From Setophaga petechia (Eukaryota; Chordata; Aves; Passeriformes; Parulidae), in the NCBI GenBank assembly GCA_024362935.1, contig JANCRA010000003.1, forward strand, positions 51,063,844 through 51,127,843: 64,000 nt of DNA, given 5' to 3'. A program made the position numbers and the translations under genes. This document shows, piece after piece, positions 36,401 through 51,200 of the stretch; the first letter of the stretch is position 1, and each line of letters opens with the position of its first letter. The notes under the pieces were generated by a model, which was not told the origin of the DNA, made no database searches, and saw only the letters and a program-made list of their open reading frames with translations.

Positions 36401-39400
36401 CCATTGGCCTTGGCCCATCTCTCCAGTCTGTCCAGATCCCTCTGCAGGGCCTTCCTGCCCTCCAGGAGATCAACACTCCCACCCAGCTCGGTGTTATCTT
36501 TGTCCTTACTGTGCGTGCGCTCCATCCCCTCATCCAGGTCATCAATAAAGGCACCAAACAGGGCTGGGTCCAACACTGATCCCTGGGGAACAGCCCTGGT
36601 GACAGTCCCCAGCTGGATGTGGCACTGTCTACCACCACTCCCTGCCAGGACGTCCGGCCAGGTTTTACCCACTGAAGAGTGACTTGTCCCAGCCATGGGA
36701 AGCCAGGAGCTGCAAAGAATTTCTTGGAGCACCTATATTATAGTCTCCTTAGAGATTTTGGATATAGTTTACTGCTCATCAGATGGCAAGAGATATTAAC
36801 CTAAAAAGTTTCCTGGAACAATTCCAAATCATCTGTAACTCCCAATTCTAGAGAAAGAAAAAAAAAAAAGAAAAGAAAACTTTTCTTTTTTTTTTTTGGG
36901 TCAAAATGCATTCCATCACCTGCTTTAGCTTCTTCGTTTTTATTTTCCAAATCTTCTCTTTGGAATATGCTCACTGATTTAATATGAAAATAATACTGGA
37001 AAGTTGCTGGGAAGGTCTAAGTATCACTTACATGATCCAGCCATTACCGAGTCCTCTTCCAAGAAAAGGGCTTGAATTTTCCTTCTCATGTGACACACAA
37101 AAAAATTCAGACTTTGGAGAACAACTCAATAGTTTTGATTTAAAATGGGGATAACAAGCAAAAAGTATCAAAGGATCTGGCAAGAAATGTTGGTCAGTTG
37201 ATGTTCTCCTCAGGTGTGCCTTTTCAGCACCAAGAATCTCCAACACAGATAATTTTAACCCTAACCCCTCCAACTTCTGAAGCTGGTCAGCAAGCTGTGA
37301 CTCAGAAATTTGTCACCAACACCATGGATCTCACCCTGGGCTGTGGAGCGGGGAGGAGCTGGGAAAAGAAACTTGGCAGTCACTTAAAGTGGTGATCTGT
37401 GAGCTTTTTCAACGAGTCACCCGCCTCTGTGAGGAGACAGATTCTGTCATAACCCTCCTCTCTTCCTTAACCACATGAACCACCCTCAGCTCCACTGATA
37501 CTTGCATAGGATGCCTGTGGTAATGATAATACTTGTATTAATGGGGAAGATTAGGGACATACTTGATGTGCTGCTTTTTGTTGTAGTTTAGAAGCTGAAA
37601 ACAAGGAGTACTTGGATAGGATACCTGTGGTAATGATTATACTTGTATTAATGGGGAAGACTGTTGTAGTGTAGAGCTGAAAACAAGGAATATGGCCAGC
37701 AGAGTCCAGGCAGTCAGCTTTACCACAAAGCCCCACCCAGCCCTCAGCATTGCATTCCAACACCAGAAAATGCACACTGCATTCTCTCCCCAGCCTATTT
37801 GGAGTTGACAATATTTACAAGCACATGGACTTTCCACCTCTGCAACACTCTTTTTGGTCACTAGAACTATGGTCTGCGTCACAAGGAGTTGTGTTTTGAT
37901 GAGTGATGAGTGAGCAGCTTACACAGTAAACATTTTTATTTGCATCTGACTGTCGAAGCAAAAATTTAATCTCTTGGCATGTTAGTGCTACCTCAGACAC
38001 ACACCCATCTCAATGGATGTGCATGCCCTCAGTTACCTCAGAGGAGGAGGAGAGGGCTGGAACACAATTTCTGGATCTATAACTCTTGCCTTTCATCTGA
38101 AGGCAATTAGTAAATCAACAGCTGGATTTTTTATTTGCCATTGTTACTGGTTGCTTAAATGAAAGTAGCAGTCACTCGAAAAAAGCTGACAGTGCAGAGT
38201 CTGAAACTAAGCAAAGACAGAGCTAGGTAAGTTTTGGTAGCCCTTAAACCAAATGAATTTTCAAACAAATATTTTTATTTTATCTGGATAATTTTTCTAC
38301 TCATTATTTTCCTCCAGACAGTTACATGCCTTAAAAGAAAATATCCTTACAGAAGCCACAAGATTCACCTTCAATATCTTGAATTCAATGGCTACATCAT
38401 GGGTTTGATCACCCCACCTCTTGCTGGTATAGGTTAAGAATCTCCTCCAGAAAAAAAGAAAGGCATAAAACCAGTGTACACCAATTTCAGGCCAGCCATC
38501 AGCTCTGTGCCACACAGTTTGCAGTGAATATTAGCATTTATGTTAATCATTTTGGGCTATAAATATATGTCCATGTACCAAAATATAGGTTGTATGGTGT
38601 TTATCTGGAGTGGTGTCTTCTAATTAAGGTTGGGTGCAGAAATAAGAATAAAGCAACAGAATGACACAAAATTGTATGTCAACCCTCTAAGCCAAGTCCC
38701 TCGGGAGGACAAAAGAATATTTTTTTAAAAACAAGACACTTCCAAGTTGTGGGGGTATCTCAAGTCCCTTAGTTTGCAAGTGAAACTTTAAGAGATCCAC
38801 ACTCAGGCCCTGTGGAGGAGCCCAGTATTAATTACCTGCAAAACCCTTCCCCCAGACTGCCCAGCACTGCTCTATGACTGTGCTGCTGGCCAAGCTGGGA
38901 ATTTAAAAGCACGATGTTTATATACAAGGAGTTTGTGAATTTAAAAGCATGGTGTTTATACACAAGGAACATCCCTTGTCCTCCCTCCTTGTCCATATGC
39001 TCTCAGGTTTTCCTGCCCCCACTTTGTCCATCCCTCTGGCCACTCTTGGTCCAGCATATCCACAGGTCATGTGGACACCAGTAAAGTCCAGTGGAAAGAA
39101 CTGGAGTGTGGTGACACATTTGGATCTAAATAATATTTTTTCCCCCTGCTGCTGTTACAAGATGCCACTGTGCACATTATATTACAAGAATTCTGCTTAA
39201 AAACAGACCCTCCATTATAAGCATCTGAAAATAGCAGTTGTATCTGTTGTTTTGCCTGCCTGGATCTCGTGATTTTGGTTTTTGTTTGCTGTCCTAACCC
39301 AGTCCAAGCCACAGATACCACACAAATACAGCCTAGCCAACCCCAGCAACATCAAAACCCATCTGGGTCTCTGAAGTGATTTCTGCTAATGATGAAATTT

Positions 39401-42400
39401 GAGCCAGCTCTGGCATACTTCACCAAGGCTTTATGGAAGTCTGCTGCAGTTATTCTCTGTTAAATGCCACATGTTACTCTGGAAGCAACTCACAATTTTA
39501 TTATCAGCCAAAAAGCAACAGTTTATGATTGCAGGAACTGAAATCTTTATGTGCTGTAACAGTCAGCGCCAGAAGCCCTGTGAGACACTGGGATTCTTGG
39601 ACGGGGAGGATTGATCAAGCAGCTTAGATTGTTTCAACTTTTTTGGTTTCTAAATCACTTGTCAAAGGAATTTGGGAGCAGACTGCTTAAAGTCCTCCTG
39701 GGAACAAAGCAAGATCACTCTCAGTCCTCCTCCCTTCCCCACCATGTGGTCACCCCTTTCAAGAGCTTGCAAGGAAAAGCAGCAGTGTTGATATTCTTCT
39801 TTATGTACCTGACATAAAGGGAATTACATGCAGCAACAGCAGGAGCCTTGTGAATTCCTGTAAAACCTCATACTCCATTTGAACACCGTGTCCTTTCTGA
39901 GCACAGCCCTCAAGCTGATGGCAGCAGACCTCATTAACCTTTTTGTTAGCGAACATGTCTCCACAGAAATGAAATTTCTGGAAGCAGGAGTGGCAGACAC
40001 GCTGTATCCATAACCTCATTTAAATAGCAAATTAATATGTGCGCTCAAAATACATGTTTTTAAATAAGTAATTAGCTTTAACTGCACAGAGCACAGGTTA
40101 AACTAAGAGTATAATGTTACCAGCAGCTACTTCCTGTTGCCTCTTCACTATCCACTTACTTCCCACTTAATCCCCTCCACAGACACGCTCCAGAAATGTG
40201 AAAGTTTCCAGAATCTGATGCAAATATTTGGTAAATTAACTTCAGGAGTCTCAAGCTCTTATTAAAGACTGACACATCATTGATATTACACTTATTCAAG
40301 AAACTACCCAAAATAAACGCTCCTAATCACATTAGAATTGATAGGTATTTTGTGTTTATACAGCTAGTAAAAACCCAAGAGAGCATTTGTATTCATGCGT
40401 GCGTATATATAGACAGGCAAGAATTTGCAAGAAAAGTACACACAGGTTAAAACAGATTTTTAAAGAATAAGGAGAGAATGTGCTTCTTTCATGACACACA
40501 AATCCATATTCTAATTTAAAAAACAGCCTATTCTGAGGGATCTAGTCATATCCCATTCATGGATTTTTCTAACGCTGAAAAATAAATACTCAGGTCATAA
40601 AAGACCCTAAAAGCTGACAAAAACAAAGTGATTTTTTCAATGTGATGAGAGAACTGCGCAAACCTACTTTTAAAAAAAGGAAGACAAAGACAATTTCATG
40701 CGGTAATCTATGTCTGGGCAGTTCATCAACAAAATTAATAACATTAGCAGCCTTGCCTTTAAAAGAAACCCCATCTTTTTATCAGAGTAACAGGCACAGA
40801 AGAAAACCACCACCATTTTTACCCGAGACAAAGGCATCCCGAGAGGTCTCTCACACAGTTACCCCGATGAAGAATCACTTAAGTGGAGATCTGGTGCAGA
40901 AAACTTTTCCCTTTAAAGCACAGCATGGTAAACAAGAGCCTCTCCTCTCTTTTGCTATATGTTGTTACCATGCAGGATTTGTTTTGTTGCACTGCAATCC
41001 CCGGAAGGCACGAGCACTTGCCAGAATCTATTGCCATTTGCTCAAAGTTTGATCCTAGAGTTTCGTTTTTAAAGACAAAGACAGCTGATTTTCTCCCCCC
41101 TCCCTAAGCCTCCTCCTCCTCCTACACCAAGGCACGTCTTTAATTCACCTCTCATGAAGAAACTCACACCATTTAGAGTCTGAGGCACTGAATGAGTTTC
41201 TTTTCGCCAAGCAGAGAATCCTCACTGAGATTTTGCTAAATGTGCATTTAGAAAGAGCAAACAAAGCCCAGCAAATCACTTACCCTCTTTAGCCACGTGA
41301 AGTGCTTGTAAATATCAATCTCACCATCCATGCTTTGGGCCCATCTCAGCAGTCACATTCCCAGGGTTAAAAGAAACTTTTGGAAGCAAGCGCTCTGCTT
41401 TGTTCTACAGGATGTAGCTGTGATTTCTTCCCCTTTCAACCCTCAACTTCTGAAATTTTCAGTGCCTGGTCATATTTTAAGCAGAATCCCCTGCCCCTGT
41501 CCCACAAGGCTTATCCCAAAGGCTTCTCACAGATGTATATATAACACACAACTGTATAAACTTCAGGCTCCTCCCCCAAACATCTGGTTTTTTTAAACAG
41601 CAGATCGGTTTGCAGCAAGAACAATGCAAGCCTAAAAACTTTAAAAAGATAACTTGCTAAATGATCTTTAAAAAAGGATCTTTCAAGGACAGCATCAATC
41701 TGCAGGAACTGTTCCCCTTTAATGCTGAATAACAAGCTAAAAATTATTAAGCTGTCACTGAGAAACTATTCTCAAGTAGTGCTTTCTCTGGCTTTCTGTT
41801 TCAAGAGTGGCTGGAACTCATTACCAAAGACCCCCTATTTCCTGTCTCTGTTCTGCTCCCTGTTTATCGTAACACTACTCAGCCTTCTCAATTTATTTCA
41901 GGCTCAGACAAAACCTAAAAATAAGTTCTGCTCTTTCAATTACTTGCCTGTCCTCTCAAAAGACATTATAAAAGGGGAGGAATTCAAGGACGATCCTGTG
42001 AATAAGATAATGATCCCATAAATGCTGCTATTGCCAAAGAGGCGATTTTCCATCCTAACAGAAGATGATGATACCCTTCCAAGATATTTGTCTGCTCCTG
42101 CTGTAGCTGAAATCTCACAGCATGGCAACTTTTCAAACTTGCAACACCAAGATAAATACGTGTGCAACGCAACGCTCTGGCAAGAAGGGGAGTTTAAAGC
42201 GTTGCCTGTTATTGCGGTGTCCTCTAGTGCCTCCACACAGCAGTTATCCATAACTCCTATTTTTTCCCAATAAAACTCCAGTTTCCAGTGTTGTTTCTCC
42301 CCCTAGTTCAAAGTGGCTTTGGCCTTAAACCAGGCAGCTGATTGTTACATACACAAGGACAACTGCTTGGGCAATGCCTCCTCAAACCCAAGGGCAGCTG

Positions 42401-45192
42401 CCCCCACAGAACCTTTGTGATCATCTCAGAACATTTGTTTATCTCCTCACTGCCTTCAGATCCTACAGCCAGACTGACCTGGGCTTAGGGAGCCATCAGT
42501 CAGCAGCTGGGAAGAAGCAGTGCCAAAGCAGCCTGTGGTACTAATGTCATACACAAAGCACTCAAAGTCTGAAGCTGTAGAAAGCCTTTCCTGCAGGGAC
42601 CAGCCTCACTCAGGCACCCATCCACATTCCAGACTGGGGAAGCCACAGACATGTGACAAAATTTCTTCAAGGGGAGGTGGGTTTTTAATATTTCAACCAT
42701 TCTTGGTCCTTTTGACCTGATGCAGCTCTTTTGACAACATCCTACAACACAAGGTAAGAGGGAAGGATATAAACCTGGACTTTCAGTTCCCTTCATGTAT
42801 TTATTGTCTGTTCTTATCTGAAGTCACATGACAAGAAAAACATGACAATTTTTTCTGTTAGTGCTGCAACTCTTCTAAAGGTGCTGGGATACCTAAAATC
42901 ACCAGTAAATGTGAGGAAAAAAGACCTGCCTATTTCCAAAAGCAATGCTACAAGACAGATCTGACTTGGGTTGCCCTGAGCATAGAATATACTTATTTTA
43001 TGCTGTCTGAAAGTGGATGAGAGCAGTAATTCTTGAATAGCTAATACTATCTGGAAAAAAAATTAATGCATCATCAATGGTGCATTAAAAAAAGAAATTA
43101 CTTAATAGAGTACATTTCACTGTGCATGACAGCTGACATGTCATGGCTGACAAGCTGGAGACTGAATAGGGGTTATCTTGACATTAAACAAGAATGCCCA
43201 ACAGTATAAAGCACTTTTTTCCCCAAAAAACTTGTTATCTAATTATGGAGATGAGAAAATTCATCCAACTTTATCTCACAGCTTGCATATCCCATAATAC
43301 CACCACTATGGTGCCTTAAAGTTCCACATTTCATCCATTTCAAAGCATGGGCTCCAAGACTCCCATTTCAGTCTTATTCAGGGAAGAAGGAAATTCCTCT
43401 CTTAAAACATTCCACCACACTTTATCAGCTAATGATTGTGTTTTTAATTTTTGAAACTGCAGAAAAACTGTGTTACTGAACTATCTAGTGCCCCAGTGTG
43501 GCATCTGCATCCTTTTCCCCTTTGAAAAATATTAAAAATGACAACATACCTTATTCTACCTTGTCACTTGTGCTGGAGATCATGAGAAGGAGCCTTGGTT
43601 TCTGTTAGTCATTCTTCCTGATTAAAAGGTGTCTGCATTTTCTGCATCTTATCAGCCAGAATGTTGACAGCATACATTCCAGACAGTCACATGCTCTCTG
43701 GGAGCCTGTCACCTGCATTCTGAACTTTACATCCTGCTTGAGCTTTGGCCTGAAACTCTCAGAAACCAGCTGAATGCAAACCTATTGCCCCAGATTTGCT
43801 TAGAATGCTTTTCCATTTCACTGGGAAAGAAGGTAAACTTCTCTGGGCAATGGGAAAATAAGGAAAACATGTTGCACTCCCAGCATTGCTTCATCAGGTT
43901 ACCACTGTATGTTTTTCTTGTTTTCAGGAAATTCATGTCTGTGTGTAGCTCTTCACTAAGCACCAGTTTCTGGCTCAGTGGAGAGCTAAGAAACAAAGCA
44001 AAAGCTCCCCCACTTCCACTACAGAGCCACCAGCCTCAAGTGTTACCCCGAGAGAGGCTGATGCAGCTTTTGCTCTCTTGCCCCCATCAAATTGTCTGTT
44101 TTCTCCAGTGCTGTCCCCAAAAGTAAAAGAACACACACATTATGGCAATACAAATGCAATGTAGGGCAGCAAAATATTTCAAGTTAGCAAAGTTTACGTG
44201 ATCCTTAAGCTGTATGACAACCCATCAGGGTTTATTTGCCAGCTCCATACTTCCATAGAAAACTGCTGACTGCTGCCAGGCTTGATTAGACTAAAAACTC
44301 CATTTGCAGGACACCAAAGGTGCCAGCCCAAGAACTTTGAGCAAATTTACATTTTTGTGCTGATACACAACCAACAAAGCCCACTCAGCTAAGTGAGCCA
44401 TTGCTTTTAGCCAGCACCTCAAACACTTCAAACAAAGCTTACAGTCTCTTTTAAATAGCAAACAAACATGCTGCAAGAGCTTTGAGACTGAGAGAAAAAA
44501 TGTTTTAAATGATCAGCTACACTTCTCATGTCCCTCCATTCCACTGTGAAGAGACAAGAAAACACCCAGAAATCCTCTTAGAACTGTGGAGGGAAAGGCA
44601 CTGTCTGGTGTTTTTTCTCTTCTACCAACACTGAGCTGAAGAAGCACAGAGCTGTTTGCTTTTCCACCACTTTTTCTCCTCTTTCTCCCACCCAGCCAGG
44701 GCCCTATGGACACAAAAAATTATATTTATTAGCATTGTTTTAGCAATTTTACATTTTATTTGTGATAAAATGTAGGTGTTGGTGCAGCACAAATGTAAAT
44801 GTTCAATCTTGTTCTTCTATTGTCTCTGAATCTCCTAGGAAATTAAAGGGCAAAGGAATAGGAGGAGTCAGAGCAGTCCTTCCTTTTCATCAATAACTTC
44901 TAGATTGTTCTGGTTTCAAATTTCAAATCCCATCAGCCCCTGAAAACACTAAAAGAATTTACACTTGCTCTCTTAGGCCAAGAAATGAAGTGTCCAGGTT
45001 TGCATCCTCCCAGCCTCGTCAGGGGAGCCCAGTGAGGATGGCCATACTACAAAAATTTACTAATTCCCAATTATTATGTTAATTGTTAATAATGGATTCG
45101 ATATTATTAAATTAATAATATTAATACTATTAAAATAATTAGTATTATGCAATAAATGAATAGTAATATTAATTAACAAAAACATGATTTAG

Positions 45193-45239
<47 letters not shown>

Positions 45240-48200
45240 GAAGAAGAAGAAGAAGAAGAAGAAGAATTTTTCCTACATCTCTTCCTCTGTGTATGTTTTT
45301 TTTAAATTTTGTTTTTCCCCCCAATCCTAGTGTCTGGGCTGCTTTGGAAACAAAGGGATTATGACCAGATTTTAAATGGGAAAATGTTTTCAGTGTGCCA
45401 ATTCACACGTGTTATTCTCATGGTTCAGAAAAATGTGAGGGCTTCAGATTGAAAAAAAAGGGAGAGAAAATATGGGAATACTTGTGTATAGAGAAACTCA
45501 GGCCATTTGTGTAGAAGACAATGGAGGAAGAAATCCCTTTTTCATGGCAAAAATGGCTTCAGGAATCTAGATGAAGTATTTCCAGCAAGAAAATCTGTCT
45601 TAGAGTATTAATTGTGACTGACTGGCAATGTCTACGTGACAGAGAAAGGAGAAACTCTTGGGACAAAATTAAATAAATACACTGCATTCTGTAGATGAGC
45701 ATGCTTGCTTTGCTTATGCTTGTGATAATTAAAAAAAATAAATAGTATCCTGGGAAACAGACAAGAAATAACATTTTGCAGATGCACAAACAAATAATCC
45801 TTTCCCAGCGTAAGACACACTCAATCCTAAGGCCTTAACTTGTCGATGAAAATCAAGAATCAGACTTGGCTCGGGGTTGGACAGGCTTAGATGGCCCCTG
45901 GTTAACCCTCACCATGCTGGTGACTCCTGCAGGAGGTGCTGCCATCCCTGCAGCCATCCCAGGTCACCCAGCACCCTCCTGTCCCCTCTGGTCACTGCTG
46001 GGCCAAGGGGCAGCTCCTGGCTGGCACAAAGGATGGGCTGCAGGTTCTGAGATGAGGTTACTGCCTGTTAACTCACCCACAGGCATTTGCACATTCTTGG
46101 CAGTTTCACACATTCCTCACCGTGTGCTGAAATGCTTTGTCCAGTCCAAGCTCTACAAGAACTGTGCTTTTTTTTTAATGTAAAAAACCTGATTTCTCTG
46201 TTTTCACACAAAAGCTAAAAAATATTTCCTACTTAACAGAGCAGCAACATCACTATGAGCACTTCCCCAGTTATTTGCAGAGTACACTGATATGTAAAGA
46301 AAATAATTAAAGGTATTTATTTTCCTCCTACCACACAACACATTTCAATAATTCAAGTTTAGTTTCCTGTTTCAAATGCTTCAAAGCACTGCTGAAGCTA
46401 CTAAAGCTGCAATGAATGAGGATGTGAGACACTTAAAACAGGATATTTACCAAATATTTTCATACACACCAATACTATACCAGGTACCAGTTTGCCTCTC
46501 CTCTCTATGATGCACATCAGATTTTTCTTTTCTAAATTTAAGAATGGAAAAAATAGTAAAAAAATCCCTGAAAATAGAATGAACTGCAGATACACCTTTA
46601 AAAGTCCTTATTTTTAATAAGGAATGACAAATATTATTTTCATTTTTTTTTTTAAGCATTTCATTACTGAGGAAAATTAAGCCTGTTGTTTCCAACTTCT
46701 GGAAAAGAACAGGATGCCAACATGTTTAGAAAATTTGCCCAAAAAAGTGGGTCTTTTTCCCATTTTTGAATGGTCACAAAAGCTGAAAAAATATTTAGTT
46801 TTGTGTTATTCGAATAACTAATTCAAAAGAGAATGAAATAACTTTGTTGTGGATACAATATTGCTACGTTTGCCATAACTAATAAAATTTAGCAAATTTC
46901 AATAGGTTAACCTATCCATCCAAATTATGTGAAATGTGAATAGGGGTTATACAGAGAAATACTTCAAAGTTATGCCCTTCTTCTATTATACAAATAATGC
47001 CTCCAAATCAATACAGGGACTTTTTAAAATGACATTTTGTCTTCAGTCTCTCTATGCAACCTCTGCACCTTTTCTGTCAACGCCATTGTTTAAGGAAACA
47101 ATTCCTTCTTACCAATCCCTCTGTTAATTACTTTATGAAAAACATTTTCCAATATTTCCTGTAGCTCCACTTGAAAAATGCATTTATACACCAGTGTTTG
47201 TTAAATGAATATAGTGTATAACATTTAAATCAGTGAAAAGTATGCAGCTGGAGATTGTAGTGAGAGATCAGAAGGTGAGATGGAAAAGGGACTCCATGAA
47301 TAGCATCAGACACAAAAGGAAAGATGAATTAATGGGATATTCAGCCACTCAGTGCAAAGGAAGGCACTGAAACCAAGAGCTGACCAAGACTTGTACAAAT
47401 GGAACTGAACAAAGTGTATTTTTGAAGGATAACTTGTAATTTCTGTACAAAATCCTAGCTTCATACAGAGTATTTCACTGACAGCATCAAGGTGTGGATA
47501 GGCCACGTAGCTGAGAATTGCACTTGAGGGCAAACTTCATAGATGTCAGTGGAGTGCCTTGAAATCTTGGAAAACTAACATAAAATACAGTTATTTTATA
47601 ATATTTTTGATATTCCTGTTATAGCAAGAATATCACCTGTCTTCCATGAGTACTCTCAGCCTCAGGCCATAACTCAATCCTGTTTAGGCACTTCTGCTCA
47701 CTGCAGTTTAGGGTGGCTCTGTTAAACATTATTGATCCTTACAAGGGTGAAAGAAAATGACATTTTAAAGAAAGAGATCTAAATCAGTCCTATCCACTGC
47801 AAAACTCTTTTAAACTTCTATCAGTTCTTCACGTAGAGGAGACCTTACTTTTTCTGAGAGCTGCTGCAGTGAGCAGAGTCAGAGGTGATGGGGTTGGTTC
47901 CCAGACAAAACAACCACAGAACATTGGAAAAATGAGGTGTGGTTTAGAAAAGTTCCATGCAAGCTCTGTGCACCAGCAGTTCCACTGTCTCCAAGGCATT
48001 CTCTGGTTTTCCTAAATGGCTGAACCCATGGAGGGCACCTCTCTGGTGTCCTGTGAATTGCTCTGAAACACCTGGGGAGCCCCTGAGAGGAGCAGAATTT
48101 CCAGTCCAGACCTTCCTTGCATCATCAGTTCACCGAGAGGGAGGGCTGGGATATTCAGCTTTCAGCTCTGAGTCCTTCTCAGAAAACAGAACCCATCTCA

Positions 48201-51200
48201 AGTTTTAAGATGGCAAAAATAAACATGAATGCTTCTGGAATGGCAGCTTTTCTACACTGTCCCAAGCAGGCTCTGCTGCTCCCTTTTCAATCCAACATGT
48301 GTTGATATCCCTTGGCAGTGGGGAGATGCAGCTATAAATATCTCCATCAGGGCTCCCAGCAGTTGAGTTCTGCAGTCAGATCTCTCAGAAGATAAATGAC
48401 TTTAACTGGTGTCGCTCAGAATACATTCCCTTCCCACTCAGCTGTTGCTGAAAAATGCTATTGATACTTTTATAAAAGCCTGTTTTCAAGTGCTTGGAAG
48501 TGCCCTGAATTCAGTCATTTTCTGCCACTCCTCTGGATGGGTAATCCTGTGAAATGAATCTTGGACAAAAGTGAAATAGAGAGGCCAGCGATTAGGTTTC
48601 AGCAGAGCACTTTAACACATGCTTAAAATAAAACTTTGAAGTGACTTCCAAACTCCACAAGCTCCATCGAGTCAGAATTCTGAACTGGGCTTTACTGTTT
48701 TTCATCAAGTCTTTGTTAAGATACTGGGGAAAAATATTCCTTGAGTTTAACCCACAGTGGAAATAATCTCTTTTGAACATTAATTGTGAGCAATTAGCAA
48801 CCAAGACCGTAAAGAATTTATCCTGTTTCTTGCTAAAAAGTCTCTGGTTTTACCACTAAAGAAGGGATCCTCAAAAGAAACAAAGCACAGCATAAGGCAA
48901 ACCACATTCATTAAAAATTGTCTCTACAGCATGCTCCTCTACTATTTCTTCTACTTTTCTCTCCATTTCCTCAAATTGAGAATATTTAGAAATATTTCCA
49001 GAGTCAGGCTTCCAAAAAACCTCTGAATAATCAGGAAAATACTAATGAGTTTTCAAGAATTGGCATTTTAAGGCTCATTCTGTAAAGCTGTAAGATGGAG
49101 TGGTTTGCTTTAAGTATAGATGTTCCACTAGGAGGAAGATCATGTTTTGCAATCCTGAAAATGAGGCTTAAGGCCTATTGTGAGAACACAAGTGTTCCTC
49201 TTTATTCAAAAAAGGATTGCATAAAGGTGGATAGAATAAAACCCAGAATGAACAGTGTGGAAATTCGTTTAGAGTTATGAAATTGTAACTAAATACATCC
49301 TCTTGTAGCTCACAAAGCCAAATTGTCACTGCAGCAGTTAATTTTTAATGCTGAAATTACTATCTGCTTTGTTAGAGGTCACATGGTCACTGGCAATACT
49401 GAAATATTTAACAAGAAACATGGATACTATCCATGAATTTTTTCGGTACAAACTCTCCTAGATAATCCCTAGGTCTTTGTGGTGTTTTTAAGGCCAAAGA
49501 ATTTACAATCATAGAACCATGTAAAATACTTCAGACATTCTCTTCAAGGTAAAAGATTTTAATACAATTCTTAGTACAATTTTAGTACAAGTCTTACGTA
49601 CTTAAAAGTCTATAATTAATCATGTTTTCTGCCATTTTAGGTATGCCAAAATACAGCAACTATAAAATGCTCATTCTATGAGACACAGATTCAGTGCTAA
49701 CTTTATCCAACCTATTTCATCTATCTCAAAGCAGGGACAGCACAGTTACTGCATCCAGTTATTCTGTAAACTCAGGAGCCTGAATTGTTCATAGATCCCA
49801 GACCACAGAAACAGGAAAAAAAAAAAACAAAAAAAAGGCCTTTTCAGAAAGAACACCTTTAGTTCAACAGATGCTGTGCCTTGATCTTAGAGGAAACACC
49901 AAATCACTCTTGGTTACATAAGAAAAAGGAATTCAGCAGCTGCTCTCCAAAGAGTTAATAGGGAAGGTAATATCAGGTATGAAACATGAGACTTAAAGTT
50001 TTCCTATTCTAGACATCTCTAAATTTTTCCACATCTTTGGTACTCACACCTAGAGTGGACTGGACAAAGAATATTAAAATTACCATTGGTTTAAAAAAAT
50101 AAAATAAAGATTAAATCAATCTGAAACATCACTTGGTGACATTTGATGCCTGATAAATTCCAGAGTTTGGTGCTATGGACCTGAAGGCAGGTGAGACCAG
50201 CTGTAGTATCTATAAACAGCAAAGAAACTTCCTGACTTGGTCAGTAATGAACCCATGGGCTTCAAAGCTGGCCAAGGGCTAAACTCCACCACCTTTATTT
50301 ATTTATTTGGAGGTACAGTTCAGCACATTAAGTGGCAATTCCCAAAGCTGCAAAGCTACTTGAGTTATAAGGCCAAGGGGCAATTTTCTGCAGAGGTTAT
50401 CTTCCCCATGATTTCTGGGTTCTGGATGTTTCCCCAATAAAAACAGCACAAAGAATATCCAGCCACTTCCTGCCCTGGGAGCTGCAATCCCAAATCCTGC
50501 TGAGTGGAAACACAGCAGGGACACCCACCCTGAGCCTCAGAGAGCTCTCAGGGCTGCTTTAGGTTGTGAAGGTTGCTAATGCAGAAGGAGCACACCAGAC
50601 AACCACTGGGACTTTTATCCTGTAATTTGCTTAAACCCAAATGCTGGCAGTCAAATGCTGCTGTTTGATAACATCCAGCAGGAATGAGCCTCCAGTCCCT
50701 CCTTCCTACCTCCCTTTATGTGGTTTCCCAGCAAAGCAACACAGGGCAGTGGCAAAACACACATTCTAATTATTTTCATTAGGCACATTGTTTGTATTCT
50801 TGATTAGCCGTGGCAGCCGAAATTATTTTTGATACAATTTTCGACCACACACTGAAGTGAAGGACAACAACACACTGCTCTTCAAAGAAGCATACTTATC
50901 TGCTTTTAAAAACATGGAATGGCTTTTTGTATCTTTAGTTTCTAATGAGTGCCTAATCAGGATAAGGTGGGAATATTTTTGGTGCCCATTTGGGTAAAAT
51001 GTTAGAAACAGAGCAATTGCTGTAGTCTCTGAAGCTATTCAGTGACATGCTAGAGCAGCTTTCCAGCTGCAAAGGAAGGTGCATGGACCCCAAAAATAAA
51101 CAGATGTGGAGTTAATCACTCACAAAAGAAAATCCCTCTCCATTTACAGCTGTTATTTAACCTGTAACAGCTCAAAACAATAAAGTCTCAAAGGAATTAT

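Noticed and set aside
36047..36682. Several plus-strand open frames of 96-176 codons
   Set aside because: They are antisense readings of the CR1 reverse-transcriptase remnant.
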